Shown piece after piece: positions 7,670 through 15,703 of a stretch of 64,000 bases of DNA (position 1 is its first letter; each line of letters begins with the position of its first letter). The DNA is taken from NCBI RefSeq assembly GCF_021032705.1, contig NZ_JAHVXI010000005.1, positions 124,001 through 188,000 on the forward strand, in the 5' to 3' direction. Under the pieces are notes generated by a model. The model was not told the origin of the DNA and did no database searches. It saw only the letters and a list, made by a program, of their open reading frames with translations. The position numbers and the translations under genes were made by a program. Source of the DNA: Psychroserpens luteolus (lineage in GTDB: Bacteria; Bacteroidota; Bacteroidia; Flavobacteriales; Flavobacteriaceae).

Positions 7670-10170
7670 AAAAACCATTAACATATATTAGCCTTTTCAG
7701 TAGTGCTGGTGTTGGATGCTATGGCTTCAAACTAAATGGTTTTGAATGTATTGCAACTAATGAACTTCTTACAAAAAGACTCAAAATACAAGCTTTTAAC
7801 AACAAATGTAAATACGATAGTGGATACATTGATGGAGATATTACAAAACAAGAAGTAAAACAAAAACTTATTAATGAATTAAAGTTTTGGCAAGAAAAAC
7901 ACAAAATTAAAACACCAGATGTTTTAATAGCAACGCCACCTTGTCAAGGTATGTCGGTTGCCAATCACAAAAAAAATGACGAAATATCAAGAAATTCTTT
8001 AGTTGTTGAATCAATAAAATTAACAAACAAAATACTTCCAAAATATTTTGTCTTTGAGAATGTTCGAGCATTTTTGAATACTACTTGTACTGACGTTGAT
8101 GGAGTTGTAAAACCAATAAAAGAAGCTATTAGACATAATCTTGGAGGTACTTATAATATTTTATACAAAATTGTAAACTTCAAAGAATATGGCTCTAATT
8201 CAAGTAGAACAAGAACATTAGTTATTGGAGTAAGGAAAGATATTCCAAACATAACACCTTATGACATTTTCCCAAAAAAACAAAAATCAAAGACTTTGCG
8301 TCAATTAATAGGAGATTTACCTTCATTAACAGAAATGGGAGAAATTTCAAATGATATTTTTCATTCTTACAGAGAGTTTCAACAAAGAATGCTTCCTTGG
8401 ATTGAAAATTTAGAAGAAGGTCAATCAGCGTTTGAAAATTCTGAACCTGAAAGAATTCCTCATAGAATTATTAACGGAGAAGTTGTTTATAACAAGAGTA
8501 AAAACGGTGACAAATATGCTCGATGGTATTGGGATAAGGAAGGTCCTTGTGTTCATACGAGAAATGATATTTTAGCAAGTCAAAATACTGTTCATCCTTC
8601 AGATAACAGAGTGTTTTCAATAAGAGAATTGATGAGAATGTTATCAATTCCAGAATCTTTTGAATGGTCACATATTAAAACGCAGAATCTTAATGAGTTC
8701 ACAGAATTAGAGAAAAAAGTTTTCTTAAAAAAGGAAGAACTTAATATTAGGCATTGTTTAGGAGAAGCAGTTCCTACTGGAGTTTTCAAAAATATTGCTA
8801 CAAATATTAAAAAAGCTAATCAAAATGAAAGTTTGTCTTTATCACAAATTAAATCTCTTGAACAAGAGTTCAAACTAAACAAAACAGAAAATATTATAAG
8901 TTTCATCAAGACAAACTTTATAAACTATTCTTTAGACAATATTTTTTTAATAGCAGAACATTCAAACTCGGAGAGATTAAAAACAAGTGCTTATTTTACA
9001 AGAAAAGACATTGCCTATTCTGTAATTAAAGATTTACCACAGCTAAAAAAGAAAAAGAAAATTAGAATTCTTGAACCATCTGTTGGTGTTGGAAATTTCA
9101 TTCCACTATTATTTGAAAAATACGGAGATAAAGATGAAGTAATACTTGACGTTTGTGATATAGACAATAATTCTTTGCAAATTTTAAAGACTATTTTGTC
9201 AAAAATTAAAGTCCCTAAAAACTTTAAAATTAATTTTAAGCATACAGACTTTCTTCTTTGGAATTGTAAATCAAAATATGACATTGTTGTTGGAAATCCA
9301 CCCTATGGCAAAGTAACCAAAAACAAAGAGCTTTTAGATTTATATAAATTTAGAGCCTACAATTCAGACACTAATAACATCTTTTCCTTTTTTATAGAGA
9401 AGTCTTTACGATTAGGGAATTTCGTCTCTTTAATTGTGCCTAAAAGCTTATTAAATGCACCCGAATTTAATAAGACAAGAGAGCTTTTAAAGAATTGTGA
9501 TTTACAGAAAATTTGTGATTATGGAGAAAAAGCTTTCAAAGGCGTAAAAATTGAGACTGTGAGCTTTTTATATTCATCATCTACTTCAACAAGTGATAAC
9601 GTTTTAATAGAAAGCTACATCAAAAACTCGTATAAAAAAGAAAGCAAAAGTTACATTTTTGATGATAATTTTCCATATTGGTTAATATACAGAAATGTTA
9701 GTTTCGACAAAGTAGTTTCTAAAATGAAGCTTGATATTTTCAATAGCTTTAGAGATAGACAAATCACTAAATCCTTAACTAAAAATAATGGTGAAATAAG
9801 GGTTTTAAAAGCAAGAAATATTGGGAACAATGAAATAAAAAATCTTCAAAATTATGATTGTTATGTTGATACAATGGAAAATTTGGCGGTTTCGAAATAC
9901 ATTAATGAAGACGATGTTGTAATGATCCCTAATTTAACTTATTATCCAAGAGCGACATTCTTACCTAAAAATACAATTGTAGATGGTTCTGTTGCTTTAT
10001 TGACCTTAAAAAACGGAAGTAGATTACCAACTGAACAAGATTTGGAATTTTATAGTACGAAAGAGTTTGAAAATTATTATCGAGTAGCAAGAAATCACGG
10101 AACTCGTTCTTTGAACATTGACAATAACTCTGTGTTTTTCTTTGGCTTATTAAAAGAAATAACTGAATGA
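7666..10170 (+). CDS. Fused C5-cytosine / N6-adenine DNA methyltransferase
   Basis: An 834-residue fusion. Residues 1-385 are a C5-cytosine methyltransferase: motif I SLFSSAGVGCYGF, motif IV TPPCQGMS with nucleophile Cys93, motif VI FENVRAF, and closing motifs near CLGEAVPTGVF. Residues about 440-834 are an N6-adenine methyltransferase of the gamma class: SAM-binding EPSVGVGNF (474-482) and catalytic NPPYGK (548-553), followed by a region like an Eco57I/TaqI target-recognition domain. The halves would modify different bases, suggesting an asymmetric target that needs one activity per strand. It overlaps its neighbours by 4 nt on both sides, so the operon is tightly coupled. Confidence 0.88.
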   Translation: MKKPLTYISLFSSAGVGCYGFKLNGFECIATNELLTKRLKIQAFNNKCKYDSGYIDGDITKQEVKQKLINELKFWQEKHKIKTPDVLIATPPCQGMSVANHKKNDEISRNSLVVESIKLTNKILPKYFVFENVRAFLNTTCTDVDGVVKPIKEAIRHNLGGTYNILYKIVNFKEYGSNSSRTRTLVIGVRKDIPNITPYDIFPKKQKSKTLRQLIGDLPSLTEMGEISNDIFHSYREFQQRMLPWIENLEEGQSAFENSEPERIPHRIINGEVVYNKSKNGDKYARWYWDKEGPCVHTRNDILASQNTVHPSDNRVFSIRELMRMLSIPESFEWSHIKTQNLNEFTELEKKVFLKKEELNIRHCLGEAVPTGVFKNIATNIKKANQNESLSLSQIKSLEQEFKLNKTENIISFIKTNFINYSLDNIFLIAEHSNSERLKTSAYFTRKDIAYSVIKDLPQLKKKKKIRILEPSVGVGNFIPLLFEKYGDKDEVILDVCDIDNNSLQILKTILSKIKVPKNFKINFKHTDFLLWNCKSKYDIVVGNPPYGKVTKNKELLDLYKFRAYNSDTNNIFSFFIEKSLRLGNFVSLIVPKSLLNAPEFNKTRELLKNCDLQKICDYGEKAFKGVKIETVSFLYSSSTSTSDNVLIESYIKNSYKKESKSYIFDDNFPYWLIYRNVSFDKVVSKMKLDIFNSFRDRQITKSLTKNNGEIRVLKARNIGNNEIKNLQNYDCYVDTMENLAVSKYINEDDVVMIPNLTYYPRATFLPKNTIVDGSVALLTLKNGSRLPTEQDLEFYSTKEFENYYRVARNHGTRSLNIDNNSVFFFGLLKEITE

Positions 10171-11345
10171 GTAAAATAATAGATGACCATTTTGATGGTT
10201 TAGATTTAGATATTAGAAAAAAGAATATTGGAACTTTTATGGACCAAAAAGTAACACCTGATGTAGTTTCAGGAGTTGCAGAATGTATTTTGGAATATTT
10301 GAGAGTAAATGACGAACCTTTCACTATAAACGACATTAGATACTTTGATTATTCAAATCAACTAGTGAAGGAAGTGTTTAATAAACCAGATGTACAAAAA
10401 GCCGAAAATGAGTATGATAAATTCTTCGCACAACCAATAAAGATGTTTGCATATGCAGGCATATTAGAAGAAGACTTAACAAAACGACCTTATAAATACT
10501 GCGTTTCAAATAACGTAGTTTTAGATTTTGTTGGAATGCGTGAAAGAAATGCAGTTACTTTTTTACAAAAATATTTAGAGAAAATAATATCCGATAGTGG
10601 CATTAAAATTCTTTTTGAGGAATTTTTTACTTCTCAAAATAGCGCTGGTTATGAAAGATTAAAAACTCGCTTTATTGATTTTGTCATTAAAAACACACCC
10701 AAAAACGACCCTGTTGATATTTCAAGGATATTTACAAAAATTATAAATCCATTAGCTTACAAAGAAAAAAAATTCGGAACAAGACGAGGGAGAATTTCAC
10801 AGACAGTAATTTCTCTTGATGAATTATACTACAACAGACCTAATTGGAGAGACATTAATAAAGATAAATCTCTTACAAGGGAAGAAGCAAAAGCTTTATT
10901 TGAAGATGTTGTAGACAATAAGAATTTCTTTAGATATCAAGTAACTAAAGCAAAGAATTTTGTTCGAAAACATCAACCTTATAGTGAAATTCATAGGTTT
11001 GAGCAATATCCAGGATTACAAGCACATCACATATTTATGGAAAGTGAATTTCCTCAAATCGCAGATTTACCTGAAAATATAATTATACTAACACCTAATC
11101 AGCATTATTATAGAGCACATCCAAATAACAAAACTTCAGTTATAGACGAGAAATACCAAGCAATATGTCTGATTTCAAAATTAGATTCTATAGAAATAAA
11201 TAATCGCTCTGGAGAAAATGATTACTCACTAGAAGATTTTATCAATGTCTTAAACACTGGGTTTGAAACAGACCATTTCAATACAGGAATGGATTATGAA
11301 GAAGTTAAACATCAGATAATAAACTATACTTATGCAAGAGCATAA
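10167..11345 (+). CDS. Predicted HNH-type restriction endonuclease
   Basis: A 392-residue protein starting in the ATGA overlap with the methyltransferase. The C-terminal third has a beta-beta-alpha-metal (HNH) motif: QAHHIF (His287/His288), then PENIIILTPNQHYYRAHP with Asn304 and His313 as the expected metal-binding and structural residues. The N-terminal 250 residues have no recognisable domain and may recognise DNA. Its place directly after a two-headed methyltransferase makes it the most likely cognate nuclease. The exact family and target site cannot be read. Confidence 0.72.
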   Translation: MSKIIDDHFDGLDLDIRKKNIGTFMDQKVTPDVVSGVAECILEYLRVNDEPFTINDIRYFDYSNQLVKEVFNKPDVQKAENEYDKFFAQPIKMFAYAGILEEDLTKRPYKYCVSNNVVLDFVGMRERNAVTFLQKYLEKIISDSGIKILFEEFFTSQNSAGYERLKTRFIDFVIKNTPKNDPVDISRIFTKIINPLAYKEKKFGTRRGRISQTVISLDELYYNRPNWRDINKDKSLTREEAKALFEDVVDNKNFFRYQVTKAKNFVRKHQPYSEIHRFEQYPGLQAHHIFMESEFPQIADLPENIIILTPNQHYYRAHPNNKTSVIDEKYQAICLISKLDSIEINNRSGENDYSLEDFINVLNTGFETDHFNTGMDYEEVKHQIINYTYARA

Positions 11346-11361
11346 CTTAAAATAAACTAAT

Positions 11362-11733
11362 ATGTATCAGCCAAATTACGGAACTCAAAATCAAGTACAA
11401 TTCAATAACGAAAGTGAATACTACGAACTTCTAGGCTATTTAGCTAAATCAGATGGAACTAGCTCACTTGTATGGGAACATAATGAAGACCAAGGTGCTT
11501 GGGGAAGTGAAGGACGAATAAAGTTCTATATTGCTAATCCACCGTTAACCTGTTCGTTAAATCATACCGCAGGCGTTGGAAACATTATTACAAGAGTAAA
11601 TTGTAATGAGTTTGTAGAAAATATTGCAACAAACCACAACTTTGTTATGGGTGCAACACAAAACATTGCTAATATTCGAGGAACAGTTCCAGCGCAGTAT
11701 CAAGCAGATTTTGACAGAGGATTAACACTTTAA
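11362..11733 (+). CDS. Uncharacterised protein, last gene of cassette 1 operon
   Basis: A 123-residue protein with no domain I recognise. It is soluble, rich in Asn, Gln and Tyr, with a WEHNEDQGAWGSEGR stretch. It starts 16 nt after the nuclease gene in the same direction, so it probably belongs to the same restriction-modification operon, as an accessory subunit or unrelated passenger. Confidence 0.6.
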   Translation: MYQPNYGTQNQVQFNNESEYYELLGYLAKSDGTSSLVWEHNEDQGAWGSEGRIKFYIANPPLTCSLNHTAGVGNIITRVNCNEFVENIATNHNFVMGATQNIANIRGTVPAQYQADFDRGLTL

Positions 11734-11851
11734 TTTTCCAACGCTTAAAGCCATACACATTTGCAATTCGCTAAAGCCAACGCTAAATCAAAAATTGCAA
11801 AAGAGTATGTCTTTGCCAACGCTACCAAGTTTGTGGAAAGAAAAAGCCAGT

Positions 11852-11983
11852 GTACAACACCGTGTATAATTAATGGCTAGTTCTCGCCTACTTACGAAAA
11901 TCATCACGAATTTTCTATTTGGTTTTTATTTGCTAAATTAAGTGCTTGAACCACGCCACTAATCATACACAAACACGTTAGCC
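11852..11983. repeat. attC-like site 1 (ends cassette 1)
   Basis: R'' is GTACAAC (11852-11858) and R' is GTTAGCC (11977-11983), total 132 bp. Inner arms GTGTAT and ATACAC pair. The two core arms here do not pair with each other; each pairs with its own cassette's other end. Confidence 0.82.
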
Positions 11984-12004
11984 ACAAGCTGACCGACTCA
12001 AACT

Positions 12005-12241
12005 CTAATCAACGATAGGAAAAGATTTATAAATAAAAAACACAGTAATTGTTAGTAAAAGAAAGAAGGTCAAAAGAAGATTATAAACTACTTGCTTAAA
12101 ACCATGAGAATAAGACCAAAAACCATTTGACTTTACTCCTCTTAAAAAAGAAATAAAGTTGAAAAAACAGAAACGAATTACCATTCCAACAAAAGTGAAT
12201 AACAAAATTAAAAATGGATTTCTCGGATAATTCTCTAGCAT
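12005..12241 (-). CDS. Small membrane protein, opposite strand, cassette 2
   Basis: A 78-residue minus-strand frame with two hydrophobic segments (about residues 10-32 and 50-72) and positively charged loops. A Bacteroidota -7 box TATATTTG lies just upstream (12253-12246 on the minus strand). It would be divergent from the secreted protein gene at 12272 in the same cassette. No family is recognised. A gene against the array direction needs its own promoter, which fits the box. It could also be a chance frame. Confidence 0.5.
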   Translation of the reverse strand: MLENYPRNPFLILLFTFVGMVIRFCFFNFISFLRGVKSNGFWSYSHGFKQVVYNLLLTFFLLLTITVFFIYKSFPIVD

Positions 12242-12271
12242 TAATCAAATATAACAAAACTTAAAATCCAA

Positions 12272-12685
12272 TTGAAAATAAGAATTATAACAATATCGAT
12301 TATATTAATCAATTATTTGAATTTGTCTGGACAAAATAATGACAGAACATATTTAGCTCATGATCATAGTGAAAGTATGTTATATTCATACGCTGTAGCC
12401 GAAATAATTATTCATTCTGATTCAACTTATACATGGAAAACATGGGAATTGAAGAACAAGAAAGACTGGGAAAAATACAATTTATTTAAACCGAAAATAT
12501 CAACTGGGAAAGTCACTCAAAAAGCGGAATTTTATACTCTTACCGAATATAGAAATGGAAATGAAACTGATTTTAATTTTACTGTTAAAATATCAGATAG
12601 AAGACTGACTTTTTATTATCCAAACAAAAGAAATAAACTTCGTAAAACTTATACATATAAAAGAATTAAAAAAATAAATGAATAA
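12272..12685 (+). CDS. Secreted protein of unknown function, cassette 2
   Basis: A 137-residue protein with a hydrophobic N-terminal segment (residues 3-18) followed by a polar, Tyr- and Thr-rich beta-type mature part. No ATG is available; the frame begins with TTG at 12272. The stop lies 7 nt before the R'' arm at 12693, the usual layout of an integron cassette gene. No known family is recognised. Confidence 0.62.
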   Translation: MKIRIITISIILINYLNLSGQNNDRTYLAHDHSESMLYSYAVAEIIIHSDSTYTWKTWELKNKKDWEKYNLFKPKISTGKVTQKAEFYTLTEYRNGNETDFNFTVKISDRRLTFYYPNKRNKLRKTYTYKRIKKINE

Positions 12686-12692
12686 AGCCAGT

Positions 12693-12824
12693 GGCTAACA
12701 ACGTGTATAGCCAATTGCTTGTTCTGTGTGTACTCGGAAAATCCTACGGATTTTCCTCTGGTTCGTTTTCTTTTGCTAACTTAGTTCTTGCCAACGCAAC
12801 TAACCATACACGAACACGTTAGCG
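12693..12824. repeat. attC-like site 2 (ends cassette 2)
   Basis: R'' GGCTAAC (12693-12699) and R' GTTAGCG (12818-12824). L'' CGTGTAT (12702-12708) pairs perfectly with L' ATACACG (12806-12812). The centre holds two further hairpins: GGAAAATCC/GGATTTTCC around a TAC loop (12736-12756), and TTAGTT (12781-12786) with AACTAA (12798-12803). Confidence 0.85.
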
Positions 12825-13149
12825 ACAATGCACTTCGCAATTTTTTTTAGAATTTTAAGCTAGATAAAACTAAAAAACTCAACTCTTGAAAACCATGTTT
12901 GACGTCGGACTCGTTTCTCGTCCGCCAAATTTGGTGCCGTTGCAATCTGAATCGCTCGCCTACTCTAACGTCGGACTGAAAAGCAGAACGGCTTATGTTA
13001 GCGGTTATTAAAAATACTGTCGCTAACACTACCTATAATTCATTACGGCGGAATTTCCTATCGGAAATTCCATGCATTTTTGCTATCTTTCGTTCAACCT
13101 CGGAATGACACTGCGTGACATTCCGTAACGAAACCATAGCCCAACCGTT
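12817..13149 (+). repeat. Cassette 3: duplicated cassette, copy 1
   Basis: The 333 bp from 12817 to 13149 are identical to 21073-21405. Identity starts at the CG before TTAGCG and ends at the GTT of the next R' core, so the duplicated unit is one whole cassette (12819-13147). Confidence 0.9.
12895..13011 (+). CDS. Possible 38-residue ORF in cassette 3
   Basis: A short plus-strand frame starting ATG at 12895 and stopping at 13011, 9 nt before R'' (13021). This stop-to-R'' distance matches the other cassettes. The peptide has no signal peptide, membrane segment or known motif. The only longer frame here is a 60-codon minus-strand one that runs into R'', which I do not accept. The cassette may instead be non-coding. 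An identical copy lies at 21151-21267. Confidence 0.3.
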   Translation: MFDVGLVSRPPNLVPLQSESLAYSNVGLKSRTAYVSGY

Positions 13150-13153
13150 AGGC
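13021..13153. repeat. attC-like site 3 (ends cassette 3)
   Basis: R'' CGCTAAC (13021-13027) and R' GTTAGGC (13147-13153), 133 bp. The centre differs from site 2: nested arms GGAATTTCC/GGAAATTCC and GGAATG/CATTCC. A second GTTAGCG lies just upstream at 12997-13003 and could also pair with this R''. Confidence 0.78.
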
Positions 13154-13164
13154 ACAATTAGAAA

Positions 13165-13641
13165 ATGAAAAACAGAAAGTATTTAGTTTACATAGTAACA
13201 TTTGTCTCAATTTTCTTTTTCCAATGTAAATCACAAACGGAAAATAAGTCGAACGAGACTGAAGACACTCAGAATAATAAGGTTTACATTAATCCAAATT
13301 ATAGCGGAGAGACTACCGAACCTGAAACATATAATGCGACAGGGAAAGTATATAACATTTTTATTTTCAATGAAACTGCAAATTCAATTAGTGCCAATGA
13401 AAAAGTGACAATTAAGCCAAACGAAAGTTATGTATTTAAAATACCAGATACCATGGGTATTGCACTAGACAACGGAATTCAATTCTTTTTTGGAGAAACA
13501 GAAGGATTAGAAGTAATTGATAATAAAGTTCAAGTAGCTGGATTAGGTGGAGAGTGGCTCGACAAATTAAATGTTCCAAAATCAGTGGATTGGGCATTTT
13601 CAGTACTAAAACCTGGAGAAGGAGACCCTATTCCAGAATAA
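13165..13641 (+). CDS. Lipoprotein of unknown function, cassette 4
   Basis: A 158-residue protein with a lipoprotein signal peptide ending at the lipobox FFFQC (Cys20), followed by a Ser/Thr/Asn/Glu-rich linker and a small beta-rich domain. It starts 17 nt after the recombination point of cassette 4, which leaves little room for a promoter. No family is recognised. It shares the cassette with the 84-residue gene at 13675. Confidence 0.68.
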   Translation: MKNRKYLVYIVTFVSIFFFQCKSQTENKSNETEDTQNNKVYINPNYSGETTEPETYNATGKVYNIFIFNETANSISANEKVTIKPNESYVFKIPDTMGIALDNGIQFFFGETEGLEVIDNKVQVAGLGGEWLDKLNVPKSVDWAFSVLKPGEGDPIPE

Positions 13642-13674
13642 CAATAACTATTTATAACATCTATGATAAACTGA

Positions 13675-13929
13675 ATGAAAGTCCTTGACCAACATAACAT
13701 TAATGAGTTGAGCAAAATACTCTATCAAACGAATGTAATGCCTTCTGGAAATAGTCGCTCTTTTAGTAAGTTAAGTAAGAAACTGATTCTTGATTTTCAA
13801 GACGGATATGAATTGGAAAAAATAAAAAGAATAATCGCGAGTGAATTAATTGCAACTTATGGGCTTTCTGTGAATGAAAAAGAAGTGGAAGAAATTACCG
13901 AAATCGTGAACTCGTGGTACAATAAATAA
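13675..13929 (+). CDS. Small soluble protein, cassette 4
   Basis: An 84-residue, mostly helical, charged protein without a recognisable domain. It starts 33 nt after the lipoprotein stop and ends 8 nt before the R'' arm at 13938. Cassettes with two genes often pair a protein with a partner such as immunity or antitoxin, but nothing in either sequence shows that here. Confidence 0.6.
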   Translation: MKVLDQHNINELSKILYQTNVMPSGNSRSFSKLSKKLILDFQDGYELEKIKRIIASELIATYGLSVNEKEVEEITEIVNSWYNK

Positions 13930-13937
13930 AAAACTGT

Positions 13938-14069
13938 GCCTAACAACGTGTATAATTCATTGCTAGTACTCGCCTACTTACGAAAATCCGCGAGGATTTT
14001 CTATTTGGTTTGTATTTACTAAATTGGTTGCTGAAACACGCAACGAAATCATACACAAACACGTTGTAC
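13938..14069. repeat. attC-like site 4 (ends cassette 4)
   Basis: R'' GCCTAAC (13938-13944), R' GTTGTAC (14063-14069), 132 bp. L'' CGTGTAT pairs with L' ATACACA except at the outermost base. The central hairpin arms are GAAAATCC and GGATTTTC. Confidence 0.83.
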
Positions 14070-14095
14070 GCAAGCTGAAAAATGACACCACACGT

Positions 14096-14142
14096 TCAAG
14101 CACATTTCATTTTGCTCGTTCCTCACAAAATAAAAAGAGCTT
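14096..14142. repeat. 47-bp palindromic repeat, copy 2 (head of cassette 5)
   Basis: Nearly identical to 7213-7259, and at the same distance from the cassette start. The copy at 19063-19110 closes the same cassette. Confidence 0.7.
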
Positions 14143-14223
14143 TCACTTCCCCACCGCCACCCGAACAAGAATATATAAGTATCTTTTTTAAACACATATG
14201 TTTCTTAAATCGAAACTTTTGAT

Positions 14224-14231
14224 TACATTTG
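14224..14231 (+). promoter_or_regulatory. -7 promoter box of cassette 5 operon
   Basis: TACATTTG matches TAnnTTTG and lies 24 nt before the HTH start codon at 14256. I see no TTG at the standard distance upstream, so the promoter may be weak or regulated. Confidence 0.4.
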
Positions 14232-14255
14232 AAAAACATTTGTAACATACAAAGT

Positions 14256-14471
14256 ATGACTAATCTTGGTAAGTACCTTACAGATAAATCAATAAATAAG
14301 GCAGAAGTTTCTCGCAAAACCGGAATTCGAAAATCACGTCTTAGCCAACTAAGCACCAAAGAAGAAACGAATTTAAAAGCAGAAGAACTATACCTAATTG
14401 CTAAAGCCATAGGTGCTGACCCAAATGAGATTTTAGAAAAAATATATGGACATTTAAAACTGAAAGTTTAA
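14256..14471 (+). CDS. Small HTH regulator, cassette 5 defence operon
   Basis: A 71-residue Cro/C1-like DNA-binding protein: KAEVSRKTGIRKSRLSQLS forms the helix-turn-helix and a hydrophobic tail follows. I start at ATG 14256; the frame is open to 14229 without a better start. Only 2 nt separate it from the methyltransferase gene. It most likely controls this operon, as the XRE protein at 7346 does in cassette 1. Confidence 0.75.
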   Translation: MTNLGKYLTDKSINKAEVSRKTGIRKSRLSQLSTKEETNLKAEELYLIAKAIGADPNEILEKIYGHLKLKV

Positions 14472-14473
14472 CA

Positions 14474-15703
14474 ATGAAAGAATTGAATTTCATAGATTTA
14501 TTTTCAGGAGCTGGAGGATTATCAGAAGGATTCATCAACGCAGGTTTCAAACCTATTGCACACGTAGAAATTGATAAAAAAGCTTGTGAAACTTTAGAGA
14601 CTAGATTAGTATATCACAAGCTTAATTCTGAAAATAATCTTCAGAATTACTACGATTACATATCAGGTAAAATATCTCGAATTGACTTATTAAAAGACTT
14701 TAGTAGCCCTGAAATTTCGGCTTCTGTCATTAACATCGCTATTGGTGGAAATAATAACAAAATTATTTTTGAAACTATAGATAAGCTTGCAAAAGGAAAA
14801 GAAATTGATTTAATAATTGGTGGACCACCTTGTCAAGCATATTCCCTTGTTGGAAGGTCAAGAGATAAAAATAGAATGAAGAATGACCCTAGAAATTTTC
14901 TTTATAAAGAATACGCTAAATTCCTTAAAAAATATGAACCGAAAGTTTTTGTATTTGAAAATGTAATGGGTTTAATAACTGCTAAAAATGGGAGTTATTT
15001 TAAAAATATGCGAGCCTATTTTAAACGAATCGGTTATGAATTAGACTTCACAATTCAAAAATCTGAAGAATTCGGAGTATTACAAAAGAGAAGAAGAATA
15101 ATATTAATTGGTTGGAAAAAAGGCTCTGATTTTAAATATCCAGTATTTGACAAAATCAAAGAAGAGTTCAATACAAGTCAAATTTTTTCAGATTTAAAAA
15201 AGTTGAAACCTGGAGAACAAAACAATGTGACAAAATACGCCAATAAGACTACGGTATATCTTGAAAGGTTTGAATTGAGGAATGGAGTAGATTTTGTGAC
15301 ACAACATATTGCTAGACCACACAATGAGCGTGATTTAAACATCTACAAAATAGCTATAAAGAAATGGTTAGAAAAAACAGAAAGGTTAAAATATCCTGAT
15401 TTACCTACCAAACTTAAAACTCATAAAAATGAGAAAGCATTTGTCGATAGATTTAAGGTAGTCGATATAAATGGGCTTTCTCATACTATGGTAGCACATA
15501 TAGCAAAAGATGGACATCACTATATTTATCCAGATACTAAACAAGTAAGGTCTATTTCAGTGCGTGAAGCTGCACGGATTCAATCTTTTCCTGATGATTA
15601 TTATTTTGAAGGTGGTCGAACAGCTGCTTATAGACAAATTGGAAATGCAGTTCCACCATTGATGGCAAAGGAAATCGCCTTTCAAATTAAAAAACAGCTA
15701 TAA
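14474..15703 (+). CDS. C5-cytosine DNA methyltransferase, cassette 5
   Basis: A 409-residue cytosine-5 methyltransferase. Motif I is DLFSGAGGLSEGF (residues 9-21), motif IV GGPPCQAYS carries the catalytic Cys, motif VI FENVMGL and motif VIII QKRRRI follow, and motifs IX-X end at QIGNAVPP. Length and motif order are those of a solitary type II enzyme. The stop overlaps the next start by one base (TAATG). No recognisable restriction nuclease lies in the cassette, so the effector step is probably done by the two following genes. Confidence 0.92.
   Translation: MKELNFIDLFSGAGGLSEGFINAGFKPIAHVEIDKKACETLETRLVYHKLNSENNLQNYYDYISGKISRIDLLKDFSSPEISASVINIAIGGNNNKIIFETIDKLAKGKEIDLIIGGPPCQAYSLVGRSRDKNRMKNDPRNFLYKEYAKFLKKYEPKVFVFENVMGLITAKNGSYFKNMRAYFKRIGYELDFTIQKSEEFGVLQKRRRIILIGWKKGSDFKYPVFDKIKEEFNTSQIFSDLKKLKPGEQNNVTKYANKTTVYLERFELRNGVDFVTQHIARPHNERDLNIYKIAIKKWLEKTERLKYPDLPTKLKTHKNEKAFVDRFKVVDINGLSHTMVAHIAKDGHHYIYPDTKQVRSISVREAARIQSFPDDYYFEGGRTAAYRQIGNAVPPLMAKEIAFQIKKQL

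Noticed and set aside
12847-13029. 60-codon minus-strand frame (identical copy at 21103-21285)
   Set aside because: It runs through the R'' arm of the attC-like site and is repeated only because the whole cassette is duplicated.
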